NCBI RefSeq assembly: GCF_003286085.1
Contig: NW_020825430.1
Coordinates: forward strand, 1 to 64,000
Reading direction: 5' to 3'
From: Drosophila persimilis
Taxonomy: Eukaryota; Arthropoda; Insecta; Diptera; Drosophilidae
DNA: 64,000 bases
Positions 22,024-33,739 of the stretch are shown here, one piece after another (the stretch's first letter is position 1; each line of letters begins with the position of its first letter). The position numbers and the translations under genes were made by a program. The notes beneath the pieces were generated by a model, which saw only the letters and a list, made by a program, of their open reading frames with translations, was not told where the DNA came from and ran no database searches.

Positions 22024-22955
22024 CTTGTGAGGAAAGGTATTCCCACAAATAGGGGGCAGTATAGGGTTAAGCGCTAACGGCCGTTATCCGGGGATATCCG
22101 GAGGCGGCGAATTCCCGAGGAGAGCTCTCCCGGGGACCCAAGATGAGAGGGGAGGACCCCTGGAGAGAGAGCAGCGGGATGACGGGATCGGGCCGGCAGT
22201 GGCCCAGCGCATGACAAAATATGGTCATGAGATCACGCCACCAGCCAGGTCCCGTTGGAAAGCGACAAGGGAATGAAGGAACGCCGATGGAAAAATACGG
22301 GCACCGCATGGCGGAAAGTGCCGTTAGCGCCAGGCGGCATCGGCGGCGCCGACGCAGAAGCGAGCCTATAAGAGGAGGGCCGCGACCAGGAACAGGGAGA
22401 GTCAGCAAACGGAGCTAGCAAGAGTGAAGTGAATAGTGAGCCACAAGAGTGAGACCAAGCGAAGGGAAAAGAACTTTAGAAAGCGAACGCGTTGTGTGAG
22501 GATTGAGAGGCGGACTCGAGCGTGTAGCCCAGAGCCAAAGACCCCAATCCCTTGAACCAACGGTGCCACGCTTGAAGCGCATCCCACCAGGAGTGAGGCA
22601 CCCTCGGGCCGAAAAGCCAAGTGAGTCGAGTGAGATGGAACGCGTCAGGCGCCTGACTGAGAGGCGGATTTGGGCCACGTGCCAAGACTAGCCCCAGTCA
22701 GTAGAGCCGGCGGTGCCACGCTTGGCGACGCCGTGGGGGGCCCAGGGAGCGACACGCTCATCGAACCACAGAGGAGAACCAAGAGGAGAACCAGCACCGG
22801 AGTCGGAATAGCGTAGGATAGACTTAAGATACCAATAAAGCATATTAGCATACCAGTACAAGACCCAACCCGTGCCTTCTTACTTGTCGTCGCAGCGAGC
22901 CTACCGACCGCTGAGCCAGCCCAGCTGCATCAGACGGAAAAGAACGGTTCGTTAC
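22024..22955 (+). repeat. LTR of Osvaldo-like unit B
   Basis: Nearly identical to 15134-16064. It is followed by ctggcgcccaacgtgggg, a better match to tRNA-Lys than in unit A. It is the second LTR in the tandem array. Confidence 0.85.
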
Positions 22956-23047
22956 TACTGGCGCCCAACGTGGGGCCTCTCGACAAGTAAAAGACAAAGT
23001 GCATTTGGGAAGGGCGGTACTGAGTTTAGTATCGCGAGGAGATAAAA

Positions 23048-24350
23048 ATGAGGAGCCGACGATGGGTTCATTCATTGAGGAAAGAGGACTTGGTCCAGTG
23101 CGCGCGGGCGTGCGGTCTTCGATTGGAAGGCACGCTGACCGAGATGCGCCGAATCTTCAAGGAGTGGATAGAGAAGCATGGAGAGAAACCGGAGTATGCG
23201 GACGCGCTCGAGGCCTGGGAGATGAAGGCGGGAGGAGCCGCGTCCGCGGCCCAGATGGAGGACGGGGCGGATCCATACGAGCGCCTGACGCTGCCGGCGA
23301 GTGCGGAGCAAGTAACTCTGTGGAGACGGCCGTCCGAGACCCAAGAGGAGCTCATCGCGAGCCTGGCGGTCCCGGTGAAAAGCCGGTGGCCTAGCCGACC
23401 GCGGGCAGAGAGTGGGGAGAGGCCAACCAGGCCAGCACAGCCGGAGCAAGGGAGCGCGAGAAACCCACAGGGATTGGAAGAAGGGAGAGCAGGGGAGGAT
23501 CGTAGACGGGGACTCGATGAACAAACCACGAGACCGCCCAGTTCGAGTTTTGCCCACGTCGCCAAGCAGGTCAGGGAGTGGTCGTTTCGGTTCGACGGAA
23601 CGGCGAAACCACTCGAGTTCCTGGAACAGATCGAGTGGTCAGCCGACATGTACGGGTTGGAGTTGAATTTAATTCCGCGAGCCATGCCTGAGCTGCTAAA
23701 GGGTCGGGCGCTCATGTGGTTTGTAGCCAACAACAGGCAGTGGCAGACATGGAACGCATTTGCGCGTAGCTTCCAAGCATACTTCCTGCCGAGAGGGTAT
23801 TTTGAAAAATTACTCCAGGAGGTGAGGTTGAGGAAGCAAAGGTGGGGAGATCCATTCAAGGACTACATGGTGGAGATGCAGACCCTCATGCGGCTACTAA
23901 AATGCACGCCCGAAGAGCAGTTGGAGCTTATTAGAGACAACAGCATGCCCGATTTTAGGGTGTTCATCCGGCCACATAGGTGCAGAGACCTGGATCACAT
24001 GATGACGCTGGCCGACGAATTTGAGGCTCTGGAGAGGGACCGGCTGGAGTTCCAACGGGAGTGTCCGGCGAGTAAAGCAAAAGCAAACAATCCGTTCGCT
24101 CGTCCGGCAGTAACGGAGATATGTCGCCGCTGCCAGGGCGAAACGGCAGCCAGCTCTGATCCGACAGGGGAGAAAAGGCCGGTCCCAACGCGGCGGGACG
24201 ACCAAGCGAACACGAACATAGAGGCTGGGGTCGTGAAAAACCCAGCCCAGTCGTGTCGACGATGCGGAAGTGACCGCCATTGGGCACAAGCATGCAATGG
24301 CCGACCTATAACATTCTGCTGGAGGTGCCGCAAGGTAGGAGCCCCGACAT
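23048..24350 (+). pseudogene. gag of unit B, fused to an LTR
   Basis: The frame is almost identical to unit A gag through CWRCRKVGAPTW, then switches at about 24351 into mid-LTR sequence and ends in a nonsense extension at 24475. The SAP-like N-terminus, capsid and first knuckle are intact. In the second Cys cluster Gly is replaced by Arg (CWRCRK), shared with unit C. The fusion shows that units B and C were joined by a non-homologous or microhomology event (shared GG). Confidence 0.85.
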
Positions 24351-25216
24351 GGGGATATCCGGAGGCGGCGAATTCCCGAGGAGAGCTCTCCCGGGGACCC
24401 AAGATGAGAGGGGAGGACCCCTGGAGAGAGAGCAGCGGGATGACGGGATCGGGCCGGCAGTGGCCCAGCGCATGACAAAATATGGTCATGAGATCACGCC
24501 ACCAGCCAGGTCCCGTTGGAAAGCGACAAGGGAATGAAGGAACGCCGATGGAAAAATACGGGCACCGCATGGCGGAAAGTGCCGTTAGCGCCAGGCGGCA
24601 TCGGCGGCGCCGACGCAGAAGCGAGCCTATAAGAGGAGGGCCGCGACCAGGAACAGGGAGAGTCAGCAAACGGAGCTAGCAAGAGTGAAGTGAATAGTGA
24701 GCCACAAGAGTGAGACCAAGCGAAGGGAAAAGAACTTTAGAAAGCGAACGCGTTGTGTGAGGATTGAGAGGCGGACTCGAGCGTGTAGCCCAGAGCCAAA
24801 GACCCCAATCCCTTGAACCAACGGTGCCACGCTTGAAGCGCATCCCACCAGGAGTGAGGCACCCTCGGGCCGAAAAGCCAAGTGAGTCGAGTGAGATGGA
24901 ACGCGTCAGGCGCCTGACTGAGAGGCGGATTTGGGCCACGTGCCAAGACTAGCCCCAGTCAGTAGAGCCGGCGGTGCCACGCTTGGCGACGCCGTGGGGG
25001 GCCCAGGGAGCGACACGCTCATCGAACCACAGAGGAGAACCAAGAGGAGAACCAGCACCGGAGTCGGAATAGCGTAGGATAGACTTAAGATACCAATAAA
25101 GCATATTAGCATACCAGTACAAGACCCAACCCGTGCCTTCTTACTTGTCGTCGCAGCGAGCCTACCGACCGCTGAGCCAGCCCAGCTGCATCAGACGGAA
25201 AAGAACGGTTCGTTAC
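24351..25216 (+). repeat. 5'-truncated LTR of Osvaldo-like unit C
   Basis: It begins at ggatatccggagg, lacking about the first 62 bases of the LTR, because the gag of unit B is fused to it. The rest matches the other LTRs and leads into the same primer site and gag leader. Confidence 0.85.
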
Positions 25217-25308
25217 TACTGGCGCCCAACGTGGGGCCTCTCGACAAGTAAAAGACAAAGTGCATTTGGGAAGGGCGGTACTGAGTTTAGTATCGCGAGG
25301 ACATAAAA

Positions 25309-26703
25309 ATGAGGAGCCGACGATGGGTTCATTCATTGAGGAAAGAGGACTTGGTCCAGTGCGCGCGGGCGTGCGGTCTTCGATTGGAAGGCACGCTGAC
25401 CGAGATGCGCCGAATCTTCAAGGAGTGGATAGAGAAGCATGGAGAGAAACCGGAGTATGCGGACGCGCTCGAGGCCTGGGAGATGAAGGCGGGAGGAGCC
25501 GCGACCGCGGCCCAGATGGAGGACGGGGCGGATCCATACGAGCGCCTGACGCTGCCGGCGAGTGCGGAGCAAGTAACTCTGTGGAGACGGCCGTCCGAGA
25601 CCCAAGAGGAGCTCATCGCGAGCCTGGCGGTCCCGGTGAAAAGCCGGTGGCCTAGCCGACCGCGGGCAGAGAGTGGGGAGAGGCCAACCAGGCCAGCACA
25701 GCCGGAGCAAGGGAGCGCGAGAAACCCACAGGGATTGGAAGAAGGGAGAGCAGGGGAGGATCGTAGACGGGGACTCGATGAACAAACCACGAGACCGCCC
25801 AGTTCGAGTTTTGCCCACGTCGCCAAGCAGGTCAGGGAGTGGTCGTTTCGGTTCGACGGAACGGCGAAACCACTCGAGTTCCTGGAACAGATCGAGTGGT
25901 CAGCCGACATGTACGGGTTGGAGTTGAATTTAATTCCGCGAGCCATGCCTGAGCTGCTAAAGGGTCGGGCGCTCATGTGGTTTGTAGCCAACAACAGGCA
26001 GTGGCAGACATGGAACGCATTTGCGCGTAGCTTCCAAGCATACTTCCTGCCGAGAGGGTATTTTGAAAAATTACTCCAGGAGGTGAGGTTGAGGAAGCAA
26101 AGGTGGGGAGATCCATTCAAGGACTACATGGTGGAGATGCAGACCCTCATGCGGCTACTAAAATGCACGCCCGAAGAGCAGTTGGAGCTTATTAGAGACA
26201 ACAGCATGCCCGATTTTAGGGTGTTCATCCGGCCACATAGGTGCAGAGACCTGGATCACATGATGACGCTGGCCGACGAATTTGAGGCTCTGGAGAGGGA
26301 CCGGCTGGAGTTCCAACGGGAGTGTCCGGCGAGTAAAGCAAAAGCAAACAATCCGTTCGCTCGTCCGGCAGTAACGGAGATATGTCGCCGCTGCCAGGGC
26401 GAAACGGCAGCCAGCTCTGATCCGACAGGGGAGAAAAGGCCGGTCCCAACGCGGCGGGACGACCAAGCGAACACGAACATAGAGGCTGGGGTCGTGAAAA
26501 ACCCAGCCCAGTCGTGTCGACGATGCGGAAGTGACCGCCATTGGGCACAAGCATGCAATGGCCGACCTATAACATTCTGCTGGAGGTGCCGCAAGGTAGG
26601 AGCCCCGACATGGCAGTGCTGCCAGAAAGCGGGAAACGCCCCGCGACCCAAGCCGCGGAGGGCCGTGCCAGGGTCGCAAGACGAAGCCCCCCAAAACTCG
26701 TAG
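25309..26703 (+). CDS. Gag polyprotein, Osvaldo-like unit C
   Basis: A 464-residue frame, the longest of the three gag copies. It has the same domains as unit A: SAP-like N-terminus, basic/acidic linker, capsid (EFLEQIEWSADMYG), knuckle CRRCGSDRHWAQAC. It keeps the RPKPRRAVPGS stretch lost from unit A. The stop overlaps the pol frame by the same C6A4 run. It differs from unit A by single substitutions (for example A to D in GEP/GDP). Possibly still able to make Gag, but pol is defective. Confidence 0.8.
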   Translation: MRSRRWVHSLRKEDLVQCARACGLRLEGTLTEMRRIFKEWIEKHGEKPEYADALEAWEMKAGGAATAAQMEDGADPYERLTLPASAEQVTLWRRPSETQEELIASLAVPVKSRWPSRPRAESGERPTRPAQPEQGSARNPQGLEEGRAGEDRRRGLDEQTTRPPSSSFAHVAKQVREWSFRFDGTAKPLEFLEQIEWSADMYGLELNLIPRAMPELLKGRALMWFVANNRQWQTWNAFARSFQAYFLPRGYFEKLLQEVRLRKQRWGDPFKDYMVEMQTLMRLLKCTPEEQLELIRDNSMPDFRVFIRPHRCRDLDHMMTLADEFEALERDRLEFQRECPASKAKANNPFARPAVTEICRRCQGETAASSDPTGEKRPVPTRRDDQANTNIEAGVVKNPAQSCRRCGSDRHWAQACNGRPITFCWRCRKVGAPTWQCCQKAGNAPRPKPRRAVPGSQDEAPQNS

Positions 26704-27968
26704 GAGAACTCACGGTGGAGGATGTCCAGCTGTCGGCGGTGGTGAGGATCGCAGGCAGCAACTGGTCATACCGGGGCGACAAGCAGTTTTATCAGCGACC
26801 TGTCCTGTGCGGGACACAGGGTTGTGATCCCTGCGAGAGGCCACCGCCAGGGGCGGTTGGAGGAGAAGTTGTCAGTGGCGGTGGTAGCGAACACGGGAGG
26901 GTCTGTCGAGCCCGCATCCGACGGAACGCGAGCGGAGGAGGGGTCGGTCGAAAACTTCCTGGCAAAGGAGTTGGAAGAGTTCCGAGAACTGAAGGGAGTG
27001 TCGAACATAGCTACACACACGATCACTATGAGTGATGCCCAGCCGGTCAAACAGCGTTACTATCCCAAAAATCCCAAGATGCAAGCCGAAATCAAGCAAC
27101 AGGTTGACGAACTGCTGGAAAGAGGGTGTATTGAGCCATCGAAGAGTCCGTACAGTTCACCCATCGTGATGGTCAAAAAGAAGACGAGAAAGTGGAGATT
27201 ATGCGTGGACTTCAGACAGATAAACGCGAAGTGCATCAAGGATGCGTACCCCATGCCAAGAATAGACTATATTTTGGACCAGCTCAGGGAGGCACGGTTC
27301 ATCAGTAGCTTAGACTTAAAGGACGGATATTGGCAGATACCACTGGAGGAAGGCAGTAGAAAGTTCACCGCGTTCACGGTGCCCGGCAAAGGGCTGTTCC
27401 AGTGGAAGGTGATGCCATTCGGACTCCACTCAGAACCAGAGGGAACCAGTGGAACTGGGATGAGAAATGGCCAGAGATAATGTTGGCCGTAAATTCAGGG
27501 ATGTCCGAATCCACCGGGTACTCGCCGGCGTTTGTGGTCCAAGGGAGAGAGCCGAGGCTACCAAAGGCTCTATACGATGACGAAGCGCTTGGCACAGGAC
27601 AGGGCACGCCCACTCCGGACGAGAACGCGGCCAAGTTGAGAGAAGTATTTCAACTGGTGAGGCGGAATCTCGAAAGAGCGGCGCAGGACCAGGCGAGGTA
27701 TTATAACCTGAGGAGGAGAGCGTGGAAACCCACGATTGGAGACAAGGTATGGGTCAAGCAACACCATCTATCCAACGCGGCCGAAGGGTTTGCGGTAAAA
27801 CTGGCCCCGAAATATGACGGTCCCTACACCATAATGGATTTCGTGTCCCCGGTCATTTGTAAATTAAAGAAGGACAGCGAGAAACGGACGCGGACCGCCC
27901 ATATAGGGGACCTGAAGCCACAACCCGGGGAAGGAACCGCTGAAACAGGCCCTGGAACCGAAGCGTAG
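26704..27968 (+). pseudogene. Internally deleted pol of unit C
   Basis: It has the same two lesions as unit A: loss of the protease DTG and a jump from RT FGLHS straight to the integrase C-terminus at about 27431. The C-terminal frame 27402-27968 is open to its natural end here, with the GPY/F-type module (KYDGPYTIMDFVSPVICKL). The shared breakpoints show that the deleted form existed before the array was made. Confidence 0.85.
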
Positions 27969-28763
27969 ACGACGCACAAGGAGGGGCAACGGGCGAGGCA
28001 TACGGAGAAGGATGGACGAGCACGAAAGACAGAGACTAGCGGCAGGGGCAGAAAGGAGAGTCCCAGCTGGATGCCACGCAGGACAAGGTCGTACAGGATA
28101 CTCTTACAACTAAGGTTCGGTAAAACTAAGAACCACGCGTGCCACGCAGGACAGGAATCGCCCACAAGGGAGGAGCGGGCGGCCCAACTTGATGCCACGC
28201 AGGACAAGGCCGTACAGGATACTCTTACAACTAAGGTTCAGTAAAACTAAGCAGCAGACGGCGGCCGGCGGACCAATAAAGCTGGACCTACAAGAAAAAA
28301 AAGGAGGATTAGCTCGTCAGCCAATAGGAACTGATCAAAGGCAAAGAAGGTAGAAGATACCCGGGTTACCACTATCCCAGGGGGGGCGGGTTGCGTGGTG
28401 CGTCGACGGACGAGGGGGCACCCGAGAAGGGGGTTCCGAGATGAGCAGAGGTTCGGGTCCGGGTCCAGGGCATCGAAGCCAGCTGCTAACGTCGGGGATG
28501 GCGGGACAAAAGCGGATGCCGCCCGTGCGCGGTCTACCGGCTGGGGAATCGGATGATCCCTGGGTCTTAGGCGCTGCACGGGGGTGACATCCGCATCTAA
28601 GCCGATCCAGAGACGGGCGGAGCTGGCCACGGGGGGCGGGCCGATGTTTGGCAGCACGGGCGAAAGGTCGGAGGACCTATTGATCACGAGCTGGGAGATC
28701 GGTCAGCACCCTGGTATATATATAACGGAGCAGAGGAAATGGATTCGCCGCGGGTATCAGGCT

Positions 28764-30538
28764 ATGGGTGATACGCAAAGTCGGCGGCAGGCGTACCAGG
28801 TCGAACGCGAGGAGCAAAGGGCGAGTAGGAGTAGGTCCCCGGAGCTACAGTTATTGGCCTCACCGCTAGTGTCAACCGCGGGATCCATGGGACCGACGGT
28901 ATCCCCGGTGGTATCGCCGGGGTACACCGAGGCGGAAAGTGACCTGGAATTGGTGATCTGGGAGCCGGCGCCACGGAGAAAACGCGCACGCGAGGCGAAG
29001 CGCGAGGAGCCCCGGACCAGCAAGCACGAAGAGCCCCGGACCAGCAAGCGCGAGGAGCCCCACACCGGCAAGCGCGAGGAGCCCCGGACCAGCAAGCACG
29101 AAGAGCCCCGCACCGGCAAGCGCGAGAAGCCCCACCCCAGCAAGCGCGAGGAGCGGCCTGATGGAGGAAGGAGGGGGCGCACGGAGACGCGGAAGGAGGA
29201 GCCCAGTGAGCGGGCATCGAAGCGGGCGTCCACGCAGTTCGACGCGTACGGCCAAGGAAGAGGAGTCGTCGGCACGCACAAGGGGGACATCGACGGCGCG
29301 GCGAGGGGATCAGCGGCCGACAGACCCACAGGTCGAGGAGCCGCAGCCAACGCCGGACCGAAACCGCGGTCAAAGAGCCGCAGACAACGCCGACAGAAAC
29401 CGCGGTCAAAGAGCCGCAGGCAACGCAGGCCGACATCGCGGAAAACAACGCGGCCGCTGAGGCACGACGCCTCGCGGAATGGCACGCGGCGACGGAGGAG
29501 CGGAGGCAACGGCGTGTATGGGAGGACGCCCTGACGCTGGCAAAGAGGCTGAAGGCCACGCAGGAGGCTGAAAAGGCGGCGCAAGAAGCGGAGGCGGAGC
29601 GCCACAAACGGGACGTCGCGCACCAATGGCGGTGTATTAGCCGGATCAAGCCGGCTGACAACGCGCGCGGCCAAGGGGATCGGCATCAGCAGCAGCATCA
29701 GCAGCAGCAGCATCAGCAGCAGCAGCAGCAGCAGCATCAGCATCAGCAGCAGCAGCAGCAGCAGCACTGGCACGGGCCACAGGGAGCCGCCATCGGGCCG
29801 TTCGTCTCGCAGGAGGTGCGCTCCGCGGTACGAGACGGCATGATGTGGCACGTGCAAACGCTGCACATATCGTGGGCCTCTGGGCCCTCGCCCCAGCAGC
29901 CCGGGCAAGAGGCGAGGGAGGCTCGACTGTGGGAGGAGGCACCACGCGCCAGTGACGAGAGGGACCCGAGGCGGCGGGCACGGCCACAGGAGTCGACAGG
30001 CCCAGCGGTGGCACCCACAGCCGAAAAGGTGCCCGAGGAGGCGCCCGGGGGGACGGCAGAGGTCGAGACGGAGGGAACGACGAACACGCCAACATCACTG
30101 ACGGCGGAGGGCCCAGCGGCGGCACCCAAAGTCGAGGTGGCGACCGACGGCGAAGCGGATGACGGCGCGAGAGCAACGGCGGAAGCGAAGAAGGACGAAC
30201 ACTCACCTGAGCCATGGGAGAGAGGTCCTTGGCGATGGCCGGAACCCGGCCAGGGCGAGCGTCCGAAGCTGGGCCGACAGGCGTCGTGCCCAGGGGAGCG
30301 GGCGGAGGCGCGCCGGCCCGAGCTCCAGCGCCAGGCATCGTGGCCCCAGACGAGGTCGGCGGACAACTCACGGTGGCGGTCCGTCAAACGCGAGGAGTGG
30401 CCGGCCGTCGTCCCGCGCTCTCTCGCGCGGATAAAGCCAACCGCAAGGAGGGTGAAGCGTCTGGTCAATGACGGTGGCGTCCGGTACCGGCTATTGGTGT
30501 CCATCGATCGGCAGGAGGTATTCCGGGCTAGGTATTGA
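28764..30538 (+). pseudogene. Large 3' accessory ORF, unit C copy
   Basis: Same product as at 19518-21268. Here the middle carries two single-base insertions (near 29236 and 29356) that shift the frame, but the 22 bp lost in unit A is present, so the C-terminal part from the His/Gln runs on is continuous (29816-30538). The 8-residue KREEPRTS repeats, polyQ/His tract and basic C-terminus are all retained. That the two copies are broken in different places indicates the ORF was intact in their common source. Function unknown. Confidence 0.6.
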
Positions 30539-30608
30539 GGAGAAAAGAAGAGTAGAGAAGAAGAATGAAAGAAAAAGTAACTGAAAACAAGAACAAATAA
30601 AAGAAAAA

Positions 30609-31671
30609 CGAGGGGGAACGTCGCTAATATTAAACGACACGACAAAGAGTGCGTGCGAGAGAGACAGAAAATCAGTCTGAGCGTGACGTCACGCGCTGCG
30701 TAGCCACTGCATATTGATTTGTTTCCTTTGGCTATAAAAATGATCTGATCTGATCCAGATTCAGCAATCTGATAGATATGGTCGTTATATATGATTCTGC
30801 GTTTTTAGTTTTCTCAAATCTGCAATATTGTGGATGCAACAGATTTTCGTCCTTTGTGGGGGCGGAAGGGGGTGGGGCGAAATTTTGAGATAAAGGTTTT
30901 ATAGTGAGATCTAACAGAAGTGCGGATACCAAATTTGGTTACTCTAGCTTTAATAGTCTCTGAGATTTGTGAATATCCCCAGATTTGCATCCTTTGCGGG
31001 GGCGGAAGGGGGTGTGGCGAAATTTTGAAACAAACTCGTCTCGGTCCGATATATTAGAAGTGTGGATACCAAATTTGGTTGCTCTAGCTTTTATAGTCTC
31101 TGAGATCTAGGCGCTAATGTTTTACTCTAAGCAAAGCCGCCTATGCTACGTGTGTGTTAGAGAGAGACAGGGCGAGAAAAAATGAAATTGTTTTCTTGAT
31201 GCTGGCTATAATAATGATACGATCCAATTCAGATTCTGCAGTCTGAAAGATATGGGTATTCTCTACGATTCTGCGTTTTTGGTTTTCTCGTATCTTTAAA
31301 ATTGTGGATGCCACAGATTTTCGCCCTTTGTGGGGGCGGAAGTGGGCGGGGCAAAGTTTTGAAATATTTTTGTAGCAGTGACATATCACAGAAGTCTGGA
31401 TCCAAAACATCGTTGCTCTGGCTCTTATAGTCTTTGAGCATTAGGCGCTGAAGGGGACGGACAGACGGACAGACGGACGGACGGACAGACGGACAGACGG
31501 ACGGACGGACAGACGGACAGATGGACAGACAGACATGACTCAATCGACTCGGCTATTGATGCTGATATACTTTATGGGGTCGGAAACGAATCCTTCTGGA
31601 CGTTACACACATCCACTTTTACCACAAATCTAATATACCCCAATACTCATTTTGAGTATCGGGTATAAAAA
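30609..31671 (-). mobile_element. DINE-1-like element, nearly complete, unit C
   Basis: It shows the cgagggggaacg end with hairpin deletion, the GA-rich segments at about 30655 and 31160, three internal ggcggaag repeats, a (ggac)n/(agac)n microsatellite at 31455-31525, and the far end agtatcgggtataaaaa. It is inserted in the 3' internal region of the Osvaldo-like element; host sequence resumes at 31672. Confidence 0.85.
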
Positions 31672-32133
31672 CAGGGTCATACCTTGCATCAGAGGAACAG
31701 CGGGGCATCGCTAGAAATGATCGGTAAAGCTTGAATGAAGGCGGCGGAAGGCGTGAAAGCGGGAGGAAAACTTACCCGAAGCATCCAGAGGGCCAGAAAA
31801 CCAGGAAACCAGGAAAACCAGACGCGCACAAGAAAAACAAAGAAAACACCCGGCATCGCGAGAAAATAGTACGTTTCCAGTCCATTGAGGAGCATTCGCG
31901 ATCCGGAAGTAGAATACGCACGCTGCGACATATCGAGTAGATCACAAAAACGACCTTACGCTTTATCGAGTGGAGCGTAAGGGCAACGCTGTGTCATATC
32001 GAGTAGGTCAGAATAGCGACCATACCCTATATCGGGCGGGGCAAAAGAAGCAAAAGAAGCACCCGGGTCGAGAACAAAGCAAACCTGGGACGCGGAAAAC
32101 CGGGGTTTTCCGCCAATAAAAGAAGGGGGGAAG
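31672..32133 (+). other. 3' internal end and polypurine tract of Osvaldo-like element
   Basis: Sequence between the DINE and the 3' LTR. It ends in aaagaaggggggaag (about 32118-32133), a polypurine tract directly before tgtgagg of the LTR. It has imperfect repeats built on catatcgagtag (about 31927 and 31998). No coding domain is seen. Confidence 0.7.
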
Positions 32134-32971
32134 TGTGAGGAAAGGTATTCCCACAAGTAGGGGGCAGTATAGGGTTAAGCGCTAACGGCCGTTATCCGGG
32201 GATATCCGGAGGCGGCGAATTCCCGAGGAGAGCTCTCCCGGGGAACCAAGATGAGAGGGGAGGACCCCTGGAGAGAGAGCAGCGGGATGACGGGATCGGG
32301 CCGGCAGTGGCCCAGCGCATGACCAAATATGGTCATGAGATCACGCCACCAGCCAGGTCCCGTTGGAAAGCGACAAGGGAATGAAGGAACGCCGATGGAA
32401 AAATACGGGCACCGCATGGCGGAAAGTGCCGTTAGCGCCAGGCGGCATCGGCGGCGCCGACGCAGAAGCGAGCCTATAAGAGGAGGGCCGCGACCAGGAA
32501 CGGGGAGAGTCAGCAAACGGAGCTAGCAAGAGTGAAGTGAATAGTGAGCCACAAGAGTGAGACCAAGCGAAGGGAAAAGAACTTTAGAAAGCGAACGCGT
32601 TGTGTGAGGATTGAGAGGCGGACTCGAGCGTGCAGCCAAGAGCGAAAGACCCCAATCCCTTGAACCAACGGTGCCACGCTTGAAGCGCATCCCACCAGGA
32701 GTGAGTCGAGTGAGAGCGAACGCGTCAGGCGCCTGACTGAGAGGCGGATTTGGGCCACGTGCCAAGAATCGCTAGCCCCAGTCAGTAGAGCCGGCGGTGC
32801 CACGCTTGGCGACGCCGTGGGGAGCCCAGGGAGCGACACGCTCATCGAACCACAGAGGAGAACCAAGAGGAGAACCAGCACCGGAGTCGGAATAGCGTAG
32901 GATAGACTTAAGATACCAATAAAGCATATTAGCATACCAGTACAAGACCCAACCCGTGCCTTCTTACTTGT
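32134..32971 (+). repeat. 3' LTR of Osvaldo-like array, 3' truncated
   Basis: Starts tgtgagg after the polypurine tract and matches the other LTRs, with a deletion near 32702 (loss of caccctcgggccg...). It stops at cttcttacttg, where a DINE end fragment begins, so the last 90 or so bases are missing. Confidence 0.8.
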
Positions 32972-32973
32972 TT

Positions 32974-33068
32974 GTAGCGGCGTCTGCCGGAGGAGAGCCA
33001 TACTGACTTAGTATCGGGTATAGCTGTAGAGTTGCGGTGTCCGCAGCAACTCACAACGTTCCCCCTCG
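32974..33068 (+). mobile_element. DINE-1-like hairpin-end fragment
   Basis: Contains agtatcgggtat, the hairpin gagttgcggtgtccgcagcaactc and the terminus ccccctcg followed by tttt. Only the hairpin end is present. 33069-33123 is A/T-rich and shows nothing else. Confidence 0.8.
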
Positions 33069-33123
33069 TTTTATTTTGGAAATATACAAAACAAAACTTT
33101 ATAATATATCGTCGAATTATTTA

Positions 33124-33595
33124 TGTCGGGTCAAGCAGCTTAAATATTTTAAATTATTGCCAGTGGTGCGGCCCAAAGGAAATGCATTTTGGTTTTGTCG
33201 TTTCCAATGCCCCCACTGCAAAGATCATTTGCTACCGCATATGCGCATGCAGCGGAATTCTTTCGTCTCCTTATGTCGCAATCTCTCGGACTCGGCTTAA
33301 CAGCGTCCCCGAGCAGCTCTAACGCTCTCGGGCTATCATACGCTCTCGCTCGCGTCTAAGCTTGCTGCATAGGGCCCGGCAGATTGGCCCTTCAGCCCTT
33401 GCATGGGCAGTTTTGAGCTAATCGTCGCAGCTATTAGATTAACATCCTCGCATCAATCGTTCGCCCAATCATTGCCATATGTACATACGCGATAAGTAGG
33501 TTTACATATGCAAATTAATTGTGAATTATAACAGCCTCTCGACTTTCATTAACTTCAAATTGCAACAGTTATTAAAAACGCCTAATAGCTTAACA
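33124..33595 (+). repeat. 5' LTR of BEL/Pao element
   Basis: Runs from tgtcgggtcaagc to cttaaca; directly followed by the primer-site-like tttggtgaccccgacgtga, a sequence known from roo-type BEL elements. Contains an Inr/GC-rich centre but no clear TATA. Confidence 0.65.
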
Positions 33596-33739
33596 TTTGG
33601 TGACCCCGACGTGATTGTGCAATAAATAATCTATCAGTGCAATCACCAACTAATATAGCATTCAAAGATCTAAACTAATTGCCATCTCAACCAGTGTCAT
33701 CAACCACATAAGTTATCCATAAGTTATCTATTGCTCGTG

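Noticed and set aside
31455-31525. (ggac)n/(agac)n tract as an independent satellite
   Set aside because: It is the standard microsatellite block of DINE-1-type elements and occurs at the same place in each copy with that end.
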